DNA of 64,000 nt from Microbacterium lushaniae (GCF_008727775.1 NZ_CP044232.1:3534001-3598000), one strand, 5' to 3'; counted from the first letter of the stretch, positions 26,550 through 36,363 are shown. The notes: generated by a model not told the origin, from the letters alone. Numbers and translations: made by a program.

Positions 26550-27707
26550 TCAGAGCCCGGCATCGACCGCGATCCGCTCCGCGTCGCGCACCCGGAGCTT
26601 CCCTGACATGAGTTGCGGCAGCAGCGCGTCGCGCGTCTCGGCGAGGGTCAGCGACTCCCGCTCCGCTCCGAGCGCGCGCGCCCAGAGTCCGTTCATCAGC
26701 GCATCGACGCGCTGCACCTCAGAGGCAACGGGTACCGCGACAACCTCGTCCAGATGGTGGCGTTGAATGTGTCCCATCGTCGTCGCCTTGTCCGCCGCAA
26801 TCGCTTTGAAGTCGGCGAGCTTGTGCCGGAGCAGCTCGTAGACGAGCCACGTGGGGAACCCCTCACGCGGAATGACCTTGAAGATGTGCTGATTCACGAT
26901 TGCCTCTCCTCGGAACCACCGGTGAAGCGTCAACGAGCCGGACCACGCAAAGAGGATGTCACCGGGACGCGCAACGTGTTTGTCGTCGACGATCGCATCC
27001 GAATAGACCGTCGATCCGCTGATTCCTCCGTTGAGCTCAGCAATTCGAACGACTACGCGCCCTGACCCGCTTGCACCCTTGGTGAACGCCTTCCCGTTCA
27101 CAAACTCCGCAGTAGTCGAAAGGGGCGCTGCGCTCGCCTTGGCAAGCCCGCGGAAAGTGAGGTGCATGATCGCATCGAGCTGTGAAATGAGGGCGGTGTT
27201 GGCGGCGATCTTGTCGTCGAGGGCGCCCAGCACCTCGGCGATCGCCTGCTGCTCCTGGAGCGATGACGCTGGAAGAGTGAGGCGTTTCAGATCCGCGAGA
27301 TTGAGAGTTGGCTGGACCGTCGTGTTGAGCAGCGAGTTAATCTGCCGACGCGCAGGCTGGGAGTTGAGCGCGTAATGCAACCATCTCGCATCGACGCCAA
27401 TGGGCCGAAGTACCGCCACAGCGCGCGCTACGTTCCAGCCCGCGAGTGACTTCGGGACCAGCGCGGTCTCGCCGACCGAACCCACCAGCGTAAAGAGCAA
27501 CTCTCCCCCAACGAGCACTGTTCGATCGTGCCGAGCGGAGACCTCTGGCGCCACCCGCAGTGGCCGGCTTGTGTCGATGCGCCCCTCCCGGACGTCTCCC
27601 GCCCGGACGATTGGTACTCCGTCGTTTTGATGGGCTCCGGGCTGGACGATTCCGTATGAGACCTGGCCGTCCGCCACGAGGTCTTCAAGCCAGCTCACGG
27701 CAGTCAC
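26550..27707 (-). CDS. hsdS: Type I restriction system specificity subunit HsdS
   Basis: 385 residues with the two-target-domain plan of HsdS. TRD1 is followed by the first conserved helix ([38 protein letters not shown]), then TRD2 and a second spacer helix at the end ([21 protein letters not shown]). The two domains would read the two halves of a split DNA target; the target cannot be told from sequence. The GTG start overlaps the hsdM stop (GTGA), with GGAGG upstream. The gene is intact although hsdM is not. Confidence 0.93.
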   Translation of the reverse strand: MTAVSWLEDLVADGQVSYGIVQPGAHQNDGVPIVRAGDVREGRIDTSRPLRVAPEVSARHDRTVLVGGELLFTLVGSVGETALVPKSLAGWNVARAVAVLRPIGVDARWLHYALNSQPARRQINSLLNTTVQPTLNLADLKRLTLPASSLQEQQAIAEVLGALDDKIAANTALISQLDAIMHLTFRGLAKASAAPLSTTAEFVNGKAFTKGASGSGRVVVRIAELNGGISGSTVYSDAIVDDKHVARPGDILFAWSGSLTLHRWFRGEAIVNQHIFKVIPREGFPTWLVYELLRHKLADFKAIAADKATTMGHIQRHHLDEVVAVPVASEVQRVDALMNGLWARALGAERESLTLAETRDALLPQLMSGKLRVRDAERIAVDAGL

Positions 27708-28752
27708 TCGACCCTCCCCAGCTGCTCGCGCACGACGTCCGCCAGCCGCGCGGACTCGGCGAACTGCGCCTCGAGCTCGGCGCGCAGGCGCGCGAGCTTC
27801 TCCTCGATCGGCTCGCCGTCGTCCTCGACCTCCGGCGCGCCGACGTAGCGGCCAGGGGTCAGGGCATAATCCGCGGCCTTGATCTCGGAAAGGGGCGCGG
27901 AGTAGCAGAAGCCCGGAACGTCCGCGTACTCCACGGGTGCGGCATCCGATTCGACACCGCGCCAGGCGTGGAACGTGCCGGCGATCCTGGCGATGTCCTC
28001 GTCGCTGAGCGCACGCTCCGCGCGGTCGACCATGTGCCCGAGGTTGCGGGCGTCGATGAACAGCACCTCGCCGGCGCGCTTGCCCTTGTCCTTCGCGAAG
28101 AACCACACGCACACCGGGATGCCCGTCGACCGGAAGAGCTGCGTCGGCAGCGCGACCATGCACGAGACGAGGTCGGCCTCGACGATCTCGGCGCGGATCC
28201 TGCCCTCACCGCCGGAGTTCGACGACATCGAGCCGTTCGCCATGACCACACCCGCCTGCCCGCCGGGCGCGAGCTTGGAGAGGATGTGCTGGATCCAGGC
28301 GTAGTTTGCGTTGTTCGCCGGCGGCACGCCGAACCGCCAGCGGGGGTCGTCCTCGTTGCGCGCCCAGTCCTTGATGTTGAACGGCGGGTTCGCCATCACG
28401 AAGTCGGCCTGCACGTCCGGGTGCAGGTCGCGGGCGAACGTGTCGCCCCACCGCGGGCCGAGGTTGCCCGTCAGCCCGTGGATGGCAAGGTTCATCTTCG
28501 CCATCCGCCAGGTGCGCTCGTTGAGCTCCTGCCCGAAGACCGAGATGTCGCTGCCCTCACCGTGGTGGGCGTCGATGAACTTCTCCGCCTGCACGAACAT
28601 GCCGCCCGACCCGCACGCCGGGTCGTACACCCGACCCCGCGTCGGCTGCAGGACCTCGACGAGCACCCGCACCACACCGGCGGGCGTGTAGAACTCACCG
28701 CCCCGCTTGCCCTCTGCTGCGGCGAACTTCTCCAGGAAGTACTCGTACACCG
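27704..28752 (-). pseudogene. hsdM: hsdM, type I methylase, 5' end lost at transposon junction
   Basis: The remaining 349 or so codons encode the catalytic half of an N6-adenine methylase: [12 protein letters not shown] motif [10 protein letters not shown] and catalytic NPPF, then the C-terminal helices. Family members have a further 140-170 N-terminal residues (helical domain ending [11 protein letters not shown]). Here homology begins at VYEYFLEKF, and the upstream bases belong to the tnsA region. No N-terminal fragment is visible elsewhere in the window. The frame stays open to 28783, so a short protein may be made, but without the N domain it should not form a working methylase. Confidence 0.85.
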
Positions 28753-28763
28753 CAACCTGGACG

Positions 28764-29471
28764 ATGCACGGCACGTCCTCCACCGCCCCGCTGGACTCCC
28801 AGCTCCTGGGTCAGTCCCTGTATACGGCTGACGCGATTCGTGTCGGGAAGGCCTACCCGCGCCAGCGGAACTACCACGGCTATTACTGGATGGCCTCGAC
28901 CGGGTCCCACGTCTGGCACGAGTCGCTGCTCGAACGGGACTCCCTGACCTGGCTGGACCACACCGGGGACATTGTGGCCGTGGCCGCGCAGCCGATGATG
29001 CTCACCGCGTCCGACGGGACGCGGCATTACCCAGACTTCCTCGCGCTCGACGCCAGCGGGGTCCAGACGATGTACGACGTGAAGCCCGCCGCTCGCATCA
29101 ACGAGAGCGCAAAGGCGCAGTTCGAGTGGACCCGCCACGTCTGTGAGGCAGTCGGCTGGAACTACAAAGTACTGACCGAACGACCAGACCAGGAGCGAGT
29201 CAACCTCGCCTGGCTGGCGCTGTTCCGACAGACCCCGAACCACCCGGGCATCGAGGCCGAGGAGGAGGTCCTCCAAGCAGCCGCACCGGGCTGGACGATT
29301 CAAGACGCCGTCGACCACATGCCGGCCGCCTCTACCCCCGCCGCCCGCAGCCGGGTCTTCCACCTGCTGTGGACACGGTCGCTCCTCGTCGACCTCGGCA
29401 TCCACCTCCGCCCGTCGACCCCTGTCCAGGTCAACCCGAGCCGGAAGGGGAACGTTGATGGCATCGCATGA
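28764..29471 (+). CDS. tnsA: TnsA-like transposase endonuclease
   Basis: The 235-residue protein has the TnsA nuclease layout: [21 protein letters not shown] (two parts; Glu57), then RHYPDFLAL (Asp91) and MYDVKPA (Asp105, Lys107). In Tn7, TnsA cuts the 5' ends of the transposon while TnsB cuts the 3' ends, giving cut-and-paste movement. I begin at ATG 28764, only about 12 bases from the end of hsdM homology and with no good ribosome-binding site, so its native 5' region may be gone. It overlaps tnsB by 14 bases. Confidence 0.85.
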   Translation: MHGTSSTAPLDSQLLGQSLYTADAIRVGKAYPRQRNYHGYYWMASTGSHVWHESLLERDSLTWLDHTGDIVAVAAQPMMLTASDGTRHYPDFLALDASGVQTMYDVKPAARINESAKAQFEWTRHVCEAVGWNYKVLTERPDQERVNLAWLALFRQTPNHPGIEAEEEVLQAAAPGWTIQDAVDHMPAASTPAARSRVFHLLWTRSLLVDLGIHLRPSTPVQVNPSRKGNVDGIA

Positions 29472-31311
29472 AGCTATCGCTCTGACCATCAGCGGCGAAG
29501 TCTACGAAATCGAAAAGACCAACACCCGTGGGGTGAGCCTCGTCCACCGAGTCACGAACGAACAGCGGACGCTCACGCACAGCGAGCTGGCGGAGCTTCT
29601 CGAGGCCGACGACGGCCGCAGCCCGCGGATATTCGACAACCTCCCCCGGCATATCGTCGAAGCAGCGACGATACTCGCGGCCGACATCGAGGAGGTGCTG
29701 ACCGGCATCGGCCGCAACGGTCGCCGTCGACCCGAGTACGACCTCTCCTCCACGACCCAGGAGCGACGGGTCATCCGGAAACTCAACGAGATGGCGGACA
29801 ACGGCCGTGGAATGAGCCGGTCCACCTTCTTCGACAAGCTGTCCAAGTACCGCCGTGACGGACTCATCGGTCTCGTCGATGGCCGCGCCATCCGAGAGTT
29901 CAAGACCACGGTCGACCGCCTAGACTGGCGGGTCTACACCATCCTGGTGAACGTCGTCAACGCCCAGAAGAACCGGTCCACCGGAACCGTCAGCCGCATC
30001 ATCCAGGAGACCTCGAACCAGGTCCGGGACACCTACGGGCTGGTGAAGCTGCCGTCCCGGTCGAGGTTCTACCAATTGGTGCGAATGCTCGGCGGCGGGA
30101 AGCACACCACCGGGAGCGCGAAGACGCGTCGGTCGCTCGGCAACCGCCCGGACCGGACCTTCGCGAAGGCGGCGCCACTGTTCCCCGGCGCTCAGGTCGA
30201 AATCGATACGAACACGATGGACGTCGAGGTCCGCACTCCGAAGGGTGAGCGAGTTCGGCCACTGCTGAGCATCATGGTCGACGTGCACACGCGGTCCATC
30301 CTCGCGTTCACCATCCGGCTGAAGGCGACCAAAGGTATCGACCAGGCGCTCCTGCTCGCGCAGGCTGCGACCCCGCGCACCGCGCGACCCTCACGGGAGT
30401 GGTTCCGTGACCTGCTGAAGCGAGAGAACCCGAAGCTGTCGCTCATGCCCCAGGAAGAGTATGAGTCGCACGCGCACGGGATGCCGTTCATCTTCCCTCG
30501 CGACATCACCACCGACCGCGGAAAGGATTACGTCTCGACCACGTTCCGCGCGGCCGCTGAGAAGCTGCAGTGCTCCCTCGTCCTCTCTGCACCCCATACG
30601 CCGACCAGCAAGCCGCACGTGGAGCGCACGTTCGGGAGCGTGAACAGCCTGTTCACGCAATACCTGGAGGGCTACGTCGGCCGCAGCACAGAGCACCGGG
30701 GCACGAAAGTGTCGACCGACGAACTCCTCACGGTGGAGATGCTCCGGGAACTTTTCGAGGACTGGGTCATCCGCACCTGGCAGAACCGGCCGCACGAGGG
30801 ACTGCGTGACCGGCTGTATCCAACCCGCCTGCTCTCCCCGAACCAGGTGGCAGAGCGCGCCGCGATGACCGCCGCTCAGTTCCGCGCCCCGCTCACCCGC
30901 GAGGACTACATCCGCATGCTCGATTCCCACTTCCGTGTCATCCGCTCCACCGGCGTCACGGTCGCGACGCGCGAGTACGACTCCGACGAACTCCACCGTC
31001 TCCGCTATGAGAAGTCCCGGCATCCCCGCCACGGCGGGAAATGGGAGGTGAAGGTCGACCCCTACAACCCGGCATGCGTGTGGGTAGTCGACCGCGACGG
31101 GGCGCTCATCGAGTGCCACAAGCGTGGCGAAGAGGACAGCCTCCTCGAACCCAACTTCCCCGAGGTCGAGGACGACTACCGCATCCTCACCGCACGTTCC
31201 GATGCGGAAATCACGGGCACCCCGATGCCCACGCCCATACTCACCCCTCTTCCCGAGTACGTCGCACCGGAGCCCGAGCTCGACGACGACGACTTCACCC
31301 CCGCCTTCTAG
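29458..31311 (+). CDS. tnsB: TnsB-like DDE transposase
   Basis: 617 residues: N-terminal DNA-binding domains including a helix-turn-helix-like stretch (MSRSTFFDKLSKYRRDGLIG), then an integrase-fold core with Asp250 (AQVEID), Asp353 (TTDRGKDYVS) and Glu389 (KPHVERTFG), a D-D-35-E spacing. A beta-rich segment and an acidic tail (PELDDDDFTPAF) follow; the tail is where TnsB contacts TnsC in relatives. It binds the element ends and joins them to target DNA. GAAGGGG precedes the ATG. The next gene, tnsC, starts 9 bp after its stop. Confidence 0.93.
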   Translation: MASHEAIALTISGEVYEIEKTNTRGVSLVHRVTNEQRTLTHSELAELLEADDGRSPRIFDNLPRHIVEAATILAADIEEVLTGIGRNGRRRPEYDLSSTTQERRVIRKLNEMADNGRGMSRSTFFDKLSKYRRDGLIGLVDGRAIREFKTTVDRLDWRVYTILVNVVNAQKNRSTGTVSRIIQETSNQVRDTYGLVKLPSRSRFYQLVRMLGGGKHTTGSAKTRRSLGNRPDRTFAKAAPLFPGAQVEIDTNTMDVEVRTPKGERVRPLLSIMVDVHTRSILAFTIRLKATKGIDQALLLAQAATPRTARPSREWFRDLLKRENPKLSLMPQEEYESHAHGMPFIFPRDITTDRGKDYVSTTFRAAAEKLQCSLVLSAPHTPTSKPHVERTFGSVNSLFTQYLEGYVGRSTEHRGTKVSTDELLTVEMLRELFEDWVIRTWQNRPHEGLRDRLYPTRLLSPNQVAERAAMTAAQFRAPLTREDYIRMLDSHFRVIRSTGVTVATREYDSDELHRLRYEKSRHPRHGGKWEVKVDPYNPACVWVVDRDGALIECHKRGEEDSLLEPNFPEVEDDYRILTARSDAEITGTPMPTPILTPLPEYVAPEPELDDDDFTPAF

Positions 31312-31320
31312 GAGAAGACC

Positions 31321-32421
31321 ATGACCAACATCGCTGAATCGCTCATCCTCGCGTTCACCAGCCCCGACAGCGGTAACACCACCGCGCTGAACCGCCGGGA
31401 GTCACTGCTGCACTACTTGCAGCACCCGCCCGTGGCGCCGGGAGAGCTCCCGGGCGGCACCGACAGCCCGAGCGCCAAGGCTGACTACGACCACCGCCGG
31501 ATGGACTACTACTCCGGTGGCATCGTGCTCGCCACCGACAGCGCCATGAAGGGGAAGCTCATGCTGACCCGCGCGTTCCAGGAGAACCGTGCACGCAACT
31601 CCGGGCACGCCGGCGTCATCCTCTCCGGCGACTCCAGCCTTGGCAAGACCACGATGGCCAAACGGCTGATGAGCTGGGTTCTCGCCGAGTACACCAAGCA
31701 GGTCCCCGACTGGCAGCAGTTCGAACACGTCCCGGTGATGTACATCGAAATCCCGCCCGGCAGCAACGGCAAGGCGCTGCTCAAGGAGATGGCGGCGTTC
31801 TTCGGGCTGCCGGCGCTTACCCGGGATTCCATGACGGACCTGCGCACGAAGGTCGTCGCAGCCATCCGTCGCGCCCGCACCCAGCTCATCGTGGTGGATG
31901 AACTTCACAACCTCGCCGGCCGCAGCTCCGGCCTCGGTGAGTCCGTCGACCTTCTGAAGGGTTTGCACAACGACGTCAACGCAACGTTCCTGTACTGCGG
32001 TATCGACGTCACCACCTCGAACCTGATGAGCGGGGCACGCGGGCAGCAGCTGTCCAGCAGGTTCGCGGTGCTGGAGCTCAAGCGGTATGTCTGGTCCGAC
32101 CCGTCCGACCGTGCCTCCTGGAAGAAGCTCATCCGCGGGTTCGAGCAGATGCTCCAACTTCGAGACCACCCGGTGAAGACCCTCGATGAGCACGCCCGGT
32201 ACCTCTACGACCGCACCGGTGGCTCCATCGGCTCGCTCGGGCGGCTGCTGACCGGCGCCGCCATCGACCTGGTGCAGCGCGGCGCCGACAGCGAACGACT
32301 CGACCCCGCGGTCCTCGATGGATACACGCTCGACCTGACCGCGGAGAACTTCTACCGCAACGTCCTCACCCGGAAGACCAAGAAGGACAAGACCGCCACC
32401 GAGCTGGTGATGAGCGCATGA
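31321..32421 (+). CDS. tnsC: TnsC/TniB-like AAA ATPase
   Basis: The 366-residue regulator has a Walker A GDSSLGKT (103-110) and a Walker B LIVVDE (189-194) followed by LHNL, typical of TnsC and TniB. The sensor region has NATFLYCGIDV and a helical C-terminal lid. In Tn7-like systems this ATPase polymerises on target DNA, receives the target signal from TniQ/TnsD and activates TnsA-TnsB. Its stop overlaps the tniQ start by four bases (ATGA). Confidence 0.9.
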   Translation: MTNIAESLILAFTSPDSGNTTALNRRESLLHYLQHPPVAPGELPGGTDSPSAKADYDHRRMDYYSGGIVLATDSAMKGKLMLTRAFQENRARNSGHAGVILSGDSSLGKTTMAKRLMSWVLAEYTKQVPDWQQFEHVPVMYIEIPPGSNGKALLKEMAAFFGLPALTRDSMTDLRTKVVAAIRRARTQLIVVDELHNLAGRSSGLGESVDLLKGLHNDVNATFLYCGIDVTTSNLMSGARGQQLSSRFAVLELKRYVWSDPSDRASWKKLIRGFEQMLQLRDHPVKTLDEHARYLYDRTGGSIGSLGRLLTGAAIDLVQRGADSERLDPAVLDGYTLDLTAENFYRNVLTRKTKKDKTATELVMSA

Positions 32422-34412
32422 ACACCGAAGACCTGACCCGTCGACTCCCGTTCACCGTTCGCCCCGGCCACCGGGAGAACCTCGACTCGTACGGCCGCCG
32501 CACCCTCGGCATCAACGGCCTCCAGGATAGGTCCGCTCGCGAACTCCTCGCCCGGGCCCGCCAGCACGACCCCGCGACCACCTGGGCGAGCCTCCTTTCC
32601 GCGAAGACCGGCCGACCGCTCGACCGCCTCGTTGCCGCACCCCCCACCGCTATCCACGAGGACTCTGACGCTTGCCGCACCTGCGCATCGCTACTGCCCG
32701 AGCGGTGGGCGTGCACCCTGTGCCACCAGGGCGCTCACGTCCAACAGCACCCGCATCTCGACGATTTCGTCTGCGAGCGGCACCGACGCTGGACCGGACC
32801 GGGGAGCACCCCCGCCACGCAGGGCACCGTCTCCGTAAAGACGGTCGCCGCGCACCGTAAGCTTCGCGAACTTCGCCGGAAGAGCCGGGTCGATATCGAA
32901 CTGCTCCTGGCGCTCATCGCATCGCTCCGGGATGACCTCCGCGTCCAGGACCATGAAGGGTTCAGGTATGCGGTGGCCGTCATGCAGTGGCTCACCCGAC
33001 GCGACACCCTGGTGCGCCTGTTCGACCCCGCTCCCCCCTACGCGTCGACGTTCGCGTGGATGAGCGAGTGCATCACCAACCTCGTGCGTGCCTCCTCCCC
33101 CGCGACTGCCCGCGCCGTGTGGCTGCACCTGCATCCCGCGCACCTTTCGCTCCAGGTCGCGTTCCGGGGATATAGCGGCTACCACGCACGCCATTCGCAC
33201 GAGTTCGCGCTGCCCACCGACGTCACCGATTGGTACCCGCGGCCGGAGACATTCCAGAGCTGGGGCGACTACCTCGCGTGCACGGGTGACACGAACATCT
33301 ACCAGTTCGACGATGACTCGGGCCCCACCCTCGCCCGACCGCGTCGGCGTCGCGCGTACTGCGACCACGGCCACGCCTACATGGACATCACCGTGAACGA
33401 CGACGAATCCGGGGCGCGAACCCCCTGCCCGACTTGCACCCGTCGCCACGTCATGCCCGGTGTGAACGACCTCCGCACGGTCAACGCGACCGCCGCCGAG
33501 CAGCTGCACCCCACGCTCAACGGCGACCTCACCGCTGAGGACATCAGCGTCGCCAGCAGCAGACCGGTCTGGTGGCTGTGCACCAAAGGTCACCCCTACA
33601 CCGCATCGCCGTCGAACCGGACACTCAACGACAGTGGCTGCGCGGTATGCCTCAACCGTGTCGTGCGGACGGGTGTCAACGACCTGGCCACGACCAACCC
33701 AGGGATTGCGCGGGAGTTGCACCCCTCCAGCGTCCGTCGACAGTCGGCGAGCACCTTCACTGCTACGGACACCAAGCTCCGGCTCTGGCTGTGCCCGGGA
33801 GGCCACGAGTTCAAGGCGACCGCCTGGGAGCGGACCCGAAACGGCAAGTCCTGCAAGAGATGCAAGCAGCGTCGTACCCGCGCTTCGGGGCGAAGCCTCG
33901 CCGACACCCACCCCCAGCTCGCCGCAACCTGGCTCCCCGAACTCAACGAAGGCCGTGACCCTGGTGACTGCACCAAAGGGTCACGCCTATCCGTCGTCTG
34001 GTGGTGCGAAGCGGGCCACCCATTCCTGATGCGACTCGAGGCCAGGACCCGAGGATGCGGCTGCCCGTACTGCGCCGGCCGCCTCCTCCTCGCCGGATTC
34101 AACGACTTCGCCACCACCCACCCCGACCTCGCCACCGACTGGCACCCCTACAAGAACCGGAAAGACCCCAACCAGGTCATGGCCGGGTCGACCACGAAGT
34201 TCGAGTGGCGATGCAAGGACGGCCACGAAACCTCCCAGAGCATCCCCAACCGCCGCAAGTCACACGGCTGCACCGAATGCAGCCCTCAGGACCGGGTGGG
34301 CCACGCGCGTTTCCAGTCCGAAGACATTCAGCGCAGCGCCGCACGGCGACGCACGTCGAACACCTCTACCAGCGCCACCCGGAAGGACCTCCGCGATGCC
34401 CGAGCAGCATAA
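32418..34412 (+). CDS. tniQ: TniQ-type target selector fused to five zinc modules
   Basis: 664 residues. The N terminus is TniQ-like (LPFTVRPGHRENLDSYGRR; zinc finger Cys86-Cys89-Cys99-Cys102 with Cys119/His122). After a helical part come five copies of a treble-clef module, each with a C-x3-H or C-x-H knuckle and a C-x2-C pair: Cys315/Cys337-Cys340, Cys388/Cys408-Cys411, Cys459/Cys479-Cys482, Cys530/Cys549-Cys552, Cys599/Cys618-Cys621. The spacers resemble DUF4379 zinc-ribbon repeats (LATDWHP, WWCEAGHPF). TniQ/TnsD proteins choose the target; the tandem modules probably read DNA. I know of no described Tn7 relative with this array. Confidence 0.85.
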   Translation: MNTEDLTRRLPFTVRPGHRENLDSYGRRTLGINGLQDRSARELLARARQHDPATTWASLLSAKTGRPLDRLVAAPPTAIHEDSDACRTCASLLPERWACTLCHQGAHVQQHPHLDDFVCERHRRWTGPGSTPATQGTVSVKTVAAHRKLRELRRKSRVDIELLLALIASLRDDLRVQDHEGFRYAVAVMQWLTRRDTLVRLFDPAPPYASTFAWMSECITNLVRASSPATARAVWLHLHPAHLSLQVAFRGYSGYHARHSHEFALPTDVTDWYPRPETFQSWGDYLACTGDTNIYQFDDDSGPTLARPRRRRAYCDHGHAYMDITVNDDESGARTPCPTCTRRHVMPGVNDLRTVNATAAEQLHPTLNGDLTAEDISVASSRPVWWLCTKGHPYTASPSNRTLNDSGCAVCLNRVVRTGVNDLATTNPGIARELHPSSVRRQSASTFTATDTKLRLWLCPGGHEFKATAWERTRNGKSCKRCKQRRTRASGRSLADTHPQLAATWLPELNEGRDPGDCTKGSRLSVVWWCEAGHPFLMRLEARTRGCGCPYCAGRLLLAGFNDFATTHPDLATDWHPYKNRKDPNQVMAGSTTKFEWRCKDGHETSQSIPNRRKSHGCTECSPQDRVGHARFQSEDIQRSAARRRTSNTSTSATRKDLRDARAA

Positions 34413-34976
34413 GCAACCAAACGACCACGTCACCGATGCGCTGCGGACACTGACCGCCACCGACGCGGCAAAGCGGCAGCTGGACGCTGTCCAGACGATG
34501 CCTTCCTCCCAGCGCGGTCTCGACTTCTACCTCGTGGTCACGGAGAAGCTCGAAGCTGTTCTGCGCGAGCTGCTCGACGCGATTGACGTTGTCCGTCGGT
34601 GCGAAGAGCGTCACGGCCCCGGGCTAAGCCCGAGGAGATGGACTTCGTTATCGCGGCAGGGGTCGACGCTGAGGCCTTCAACGACGCAGCACACCAGCGA
34701 GCGCTGGCATGGGTCGTCTGGTCCGCCATCGACCTCGGCAGCGAGGCCGAGAAGCTCGACGACCTGAAGTCGCTGTCCTGGCTAGACGTCATCCCGGGAC
34801 TCGGAGAAGCCCTTGCAGCGCTTCCTCGCGACTTCAGCGACCCAGACAAGTACGCCTTCCTCCAGGAGCCCAGGGAAGACCTCGGTGGACGGTCCGTCAC
34901 GCAATGCCTGCTCATCGGGGGCGACGCTGCGGCGGCGGCTATCCGATACATCGACGACGACCTTCAATATGACTGA
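34396..34976 (+). pseudogene. Hypothetical gene after tniQ, apparently frameshifted
   Basis: The ATG at 34396 overlaps tniQ by 17 bases and opens a convincing frame (VTDALRTLTATDAAKRQLDA, FYLVVTEKLEAVLRELLDAI) up to about 34610. Sense continues in another frame (PEEMDFVIAAGVDAEAFNDA to AIRYIDDDLQYD, stop at 34976). The switch falls near the GGCCCCGGG run at 34614-34622. This may be a mutation, a sequencing error, or two overlapping genes; a GTG at 34599 could start the second part. I do not recognise the product. Its position suggests an accessory of the transposition operon. Confidence 0.55.
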
Positions 34977-34987
34977 CAACGGGCGAC

Positions 34988-35020
34988 GCGAATTGCGCAA
35001 CGGCCCGTTGCGCAATTCGC
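34988..35020. terminator. Perfect 16-bp hairpin after the transposition operon
   Basis: GCGAATTGCGCAACGG (34988-35003) pairs with 35005-35020 around a single C. It lies 12 bp after the end of the frameshifted gene and before a convergent gene. It may terminate in both directions; its sequence also resembles the REP-like palindromes further right. Confidence 0.6.
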
Positions 35021-35041
35021 CGAGGCGGGCGAACCAGCGCA

Positions 35042-35521
35042 CTAGTAGTAGACCTCGGGGTGCTGCTCTCGCGTCGTCTGGGTCTCCGTGACCCAATGCC
35101 CACCGCGGCCAACAGTGCGGGACTCGGTGGTGACCGTGGTGTCGCGGTGTCCGATCACCTGATCGTCAGGTTCTCGGGGCTGCTTCGCCTCGTAGGTGCC
35201 GTCACCGCCGCGGTACAGCCAGACCCGGCCTGACTCGACTACCCGTTGGGCATCGAACACCGCCCCTTCCTCCGCCACCAAGGGGGCCGGCTGGTGGTAC
35301 TTCTGCGGGGCGGCTCGAACGTGTGCGAGGCTCTCTGCGTTGACGACGAACCCTGGGTCACCGAGCGCTTCCCGCAGGAGGGTGGCTATGGACGGGTCGA
35401 CTGTCTTCGATGACCGTTCCACGTACTCCCCGAGTTGGTGGATGGCCGCGCGGATGTGGTCCTCGGTGGTCTCGAAGTCCGCGGCCAGTTCCCGTATCGC
35501 CACTTTGCGAGCTCTCGGCAT
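35042..35521 (-). CDS. Hypothetical protein with IF2N-like N terminus
   Basis: 159 residues. The first 45 (VAIRELAADFETTEDHIRAA, then LGEYVERSSKTVDPSIA) resemble the small helical IF2 N-terminal domain that occurs in several actinobacterial proteins and may bind nucleic acid. The middle is Ala-rich and the C terminus is polar (GHRDTTVTTESRTVGRGGHW). ATG at 35521 follows GGGGGAC. It converges with the transposition operon and is probably cargo. Function unknown. Confidence 0.65.
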   Translation of the reverse strand: MPRARKVAIRELAADFETTEDHIRAAIHQLGEYVERSSKTVDPSIATLLREALGDPGFVVNAESLAHVRAAPQKYHQPAPLVAEEGAVFDAQRVVESGRVWLYRGGDGTYEAKQPREPDDQVIGHRDTTVTTESRTVGRGGHWVTETQTTREQHPEVYY

Positions 35522-35711
35522 CGTTGTCCCCCTCGTGCGGTGAAGCGTACACGCGCGTCAGGCGCCGCAGGGTGACGGGGGACCGCCACCGCCGAGGGAG
35601 CGGTCAGGCAACGGGGCAGTCGGCATCCGGTTCCACGACGTCCTCGGAGTTGAGTGTGTCAGGCAGATCATCGACAGTGTCCGATTCGGTGACGTGCGCA
35701 TAGAGGCGCGC

Positions 35712-36215
35712 ATGGCAACCAACATTCTTCGCAACCGTGTGATCAACCCCGACTCCGTCGACGTCTACCGTCAGGTGGACTTCGCCCACGGGTCGGTGTT
35801 CCTCCTCAGCGGTGCTGTGCTCGCCGCGCAGGCCGTCGTGTTCTCCCGCTTCTACCCCGCCGACTCCAAGCGCGCGGTCATCATCCTGGTCCTCGGGGCT
35901 CTCGCGCTACTGGTCGGCGTCGTGTTCGGTGTGGTGCTCGCCGTCAAGAACCGTCGCCGCAAGCTCTCCTTGAGCCGTCCGCTCAAGCCGCTGCGCGCGG
36001 TCGTCGCGTTCGACAAGAAGTCCGTCAGCAACGAGACGGTGTGGGACGCGGCCGCTCTCGCCGAGACGGACCCGGACCTGGCCCGCGCGCTCATCGAAAA
36101 GGATGCCGCGGAGTACGAGCCCGCAGACGCCGCCCAGGACAGCGCGAGCGGGCAGCCCCGTGAGTTCTTCGCCCTCGGCGCCTCCGCCGACGGCAGTGCG
36201 AGCGCGGATGGCTGA
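35712..36215 (+). CDS. Small two-helix membrane protein, unknown function
   Basis: 167 residues from the ATG at 35712 (AGAGG six bases upstream; a GTG at 35694 is also open). Two hydrophobic helices (VFLLSGAVLAAQAVVFSRFY and AVIILVLGALALLVGVVFGV) are joined by a short loop and followed by a basic, then acidic, cytoplasmic tail. Third codon positions are strongly GC-rich, so the gene is credible. No family recognised. Likely cargo of the mobile element. Confidence 0.65.
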   Translation: MATNILRNRVINPDSVDVYRQVDFAHGSVFLLSGAVLAAQAVVFSRFYPADSKRAVIILVLGALALLVGVVFGVVLAVKNRRRKLSLSRPLKPLRAVVAFDKKSVSNETVWDAAALAETDPDLARALIEKDAAEYEPADAAQDSASGQPREFFALGASADGSASADG

Positions 36216-36363
36216 GCACGTTCGCGGCGACCTACTCGTCGAACCGGGCAGGAGCGCGGAGTTCGGCCGCGTCGCGGGATGCGCCGCGGCGTCGGGGGGC
36301 GCTAACCCGTCGAGCCCTCACATCGAAGGGGAATCGAGAGCGCTGTTGCGCGCCATCCGCCGG

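Noticed and set aside
28764..34412. CRISPR-associated transposon (CAST)
   Set aside because: TnsB, TnsC and TniQ are present, but no cas genes, repeat array or guide-like RNA is seen in or beside the element.
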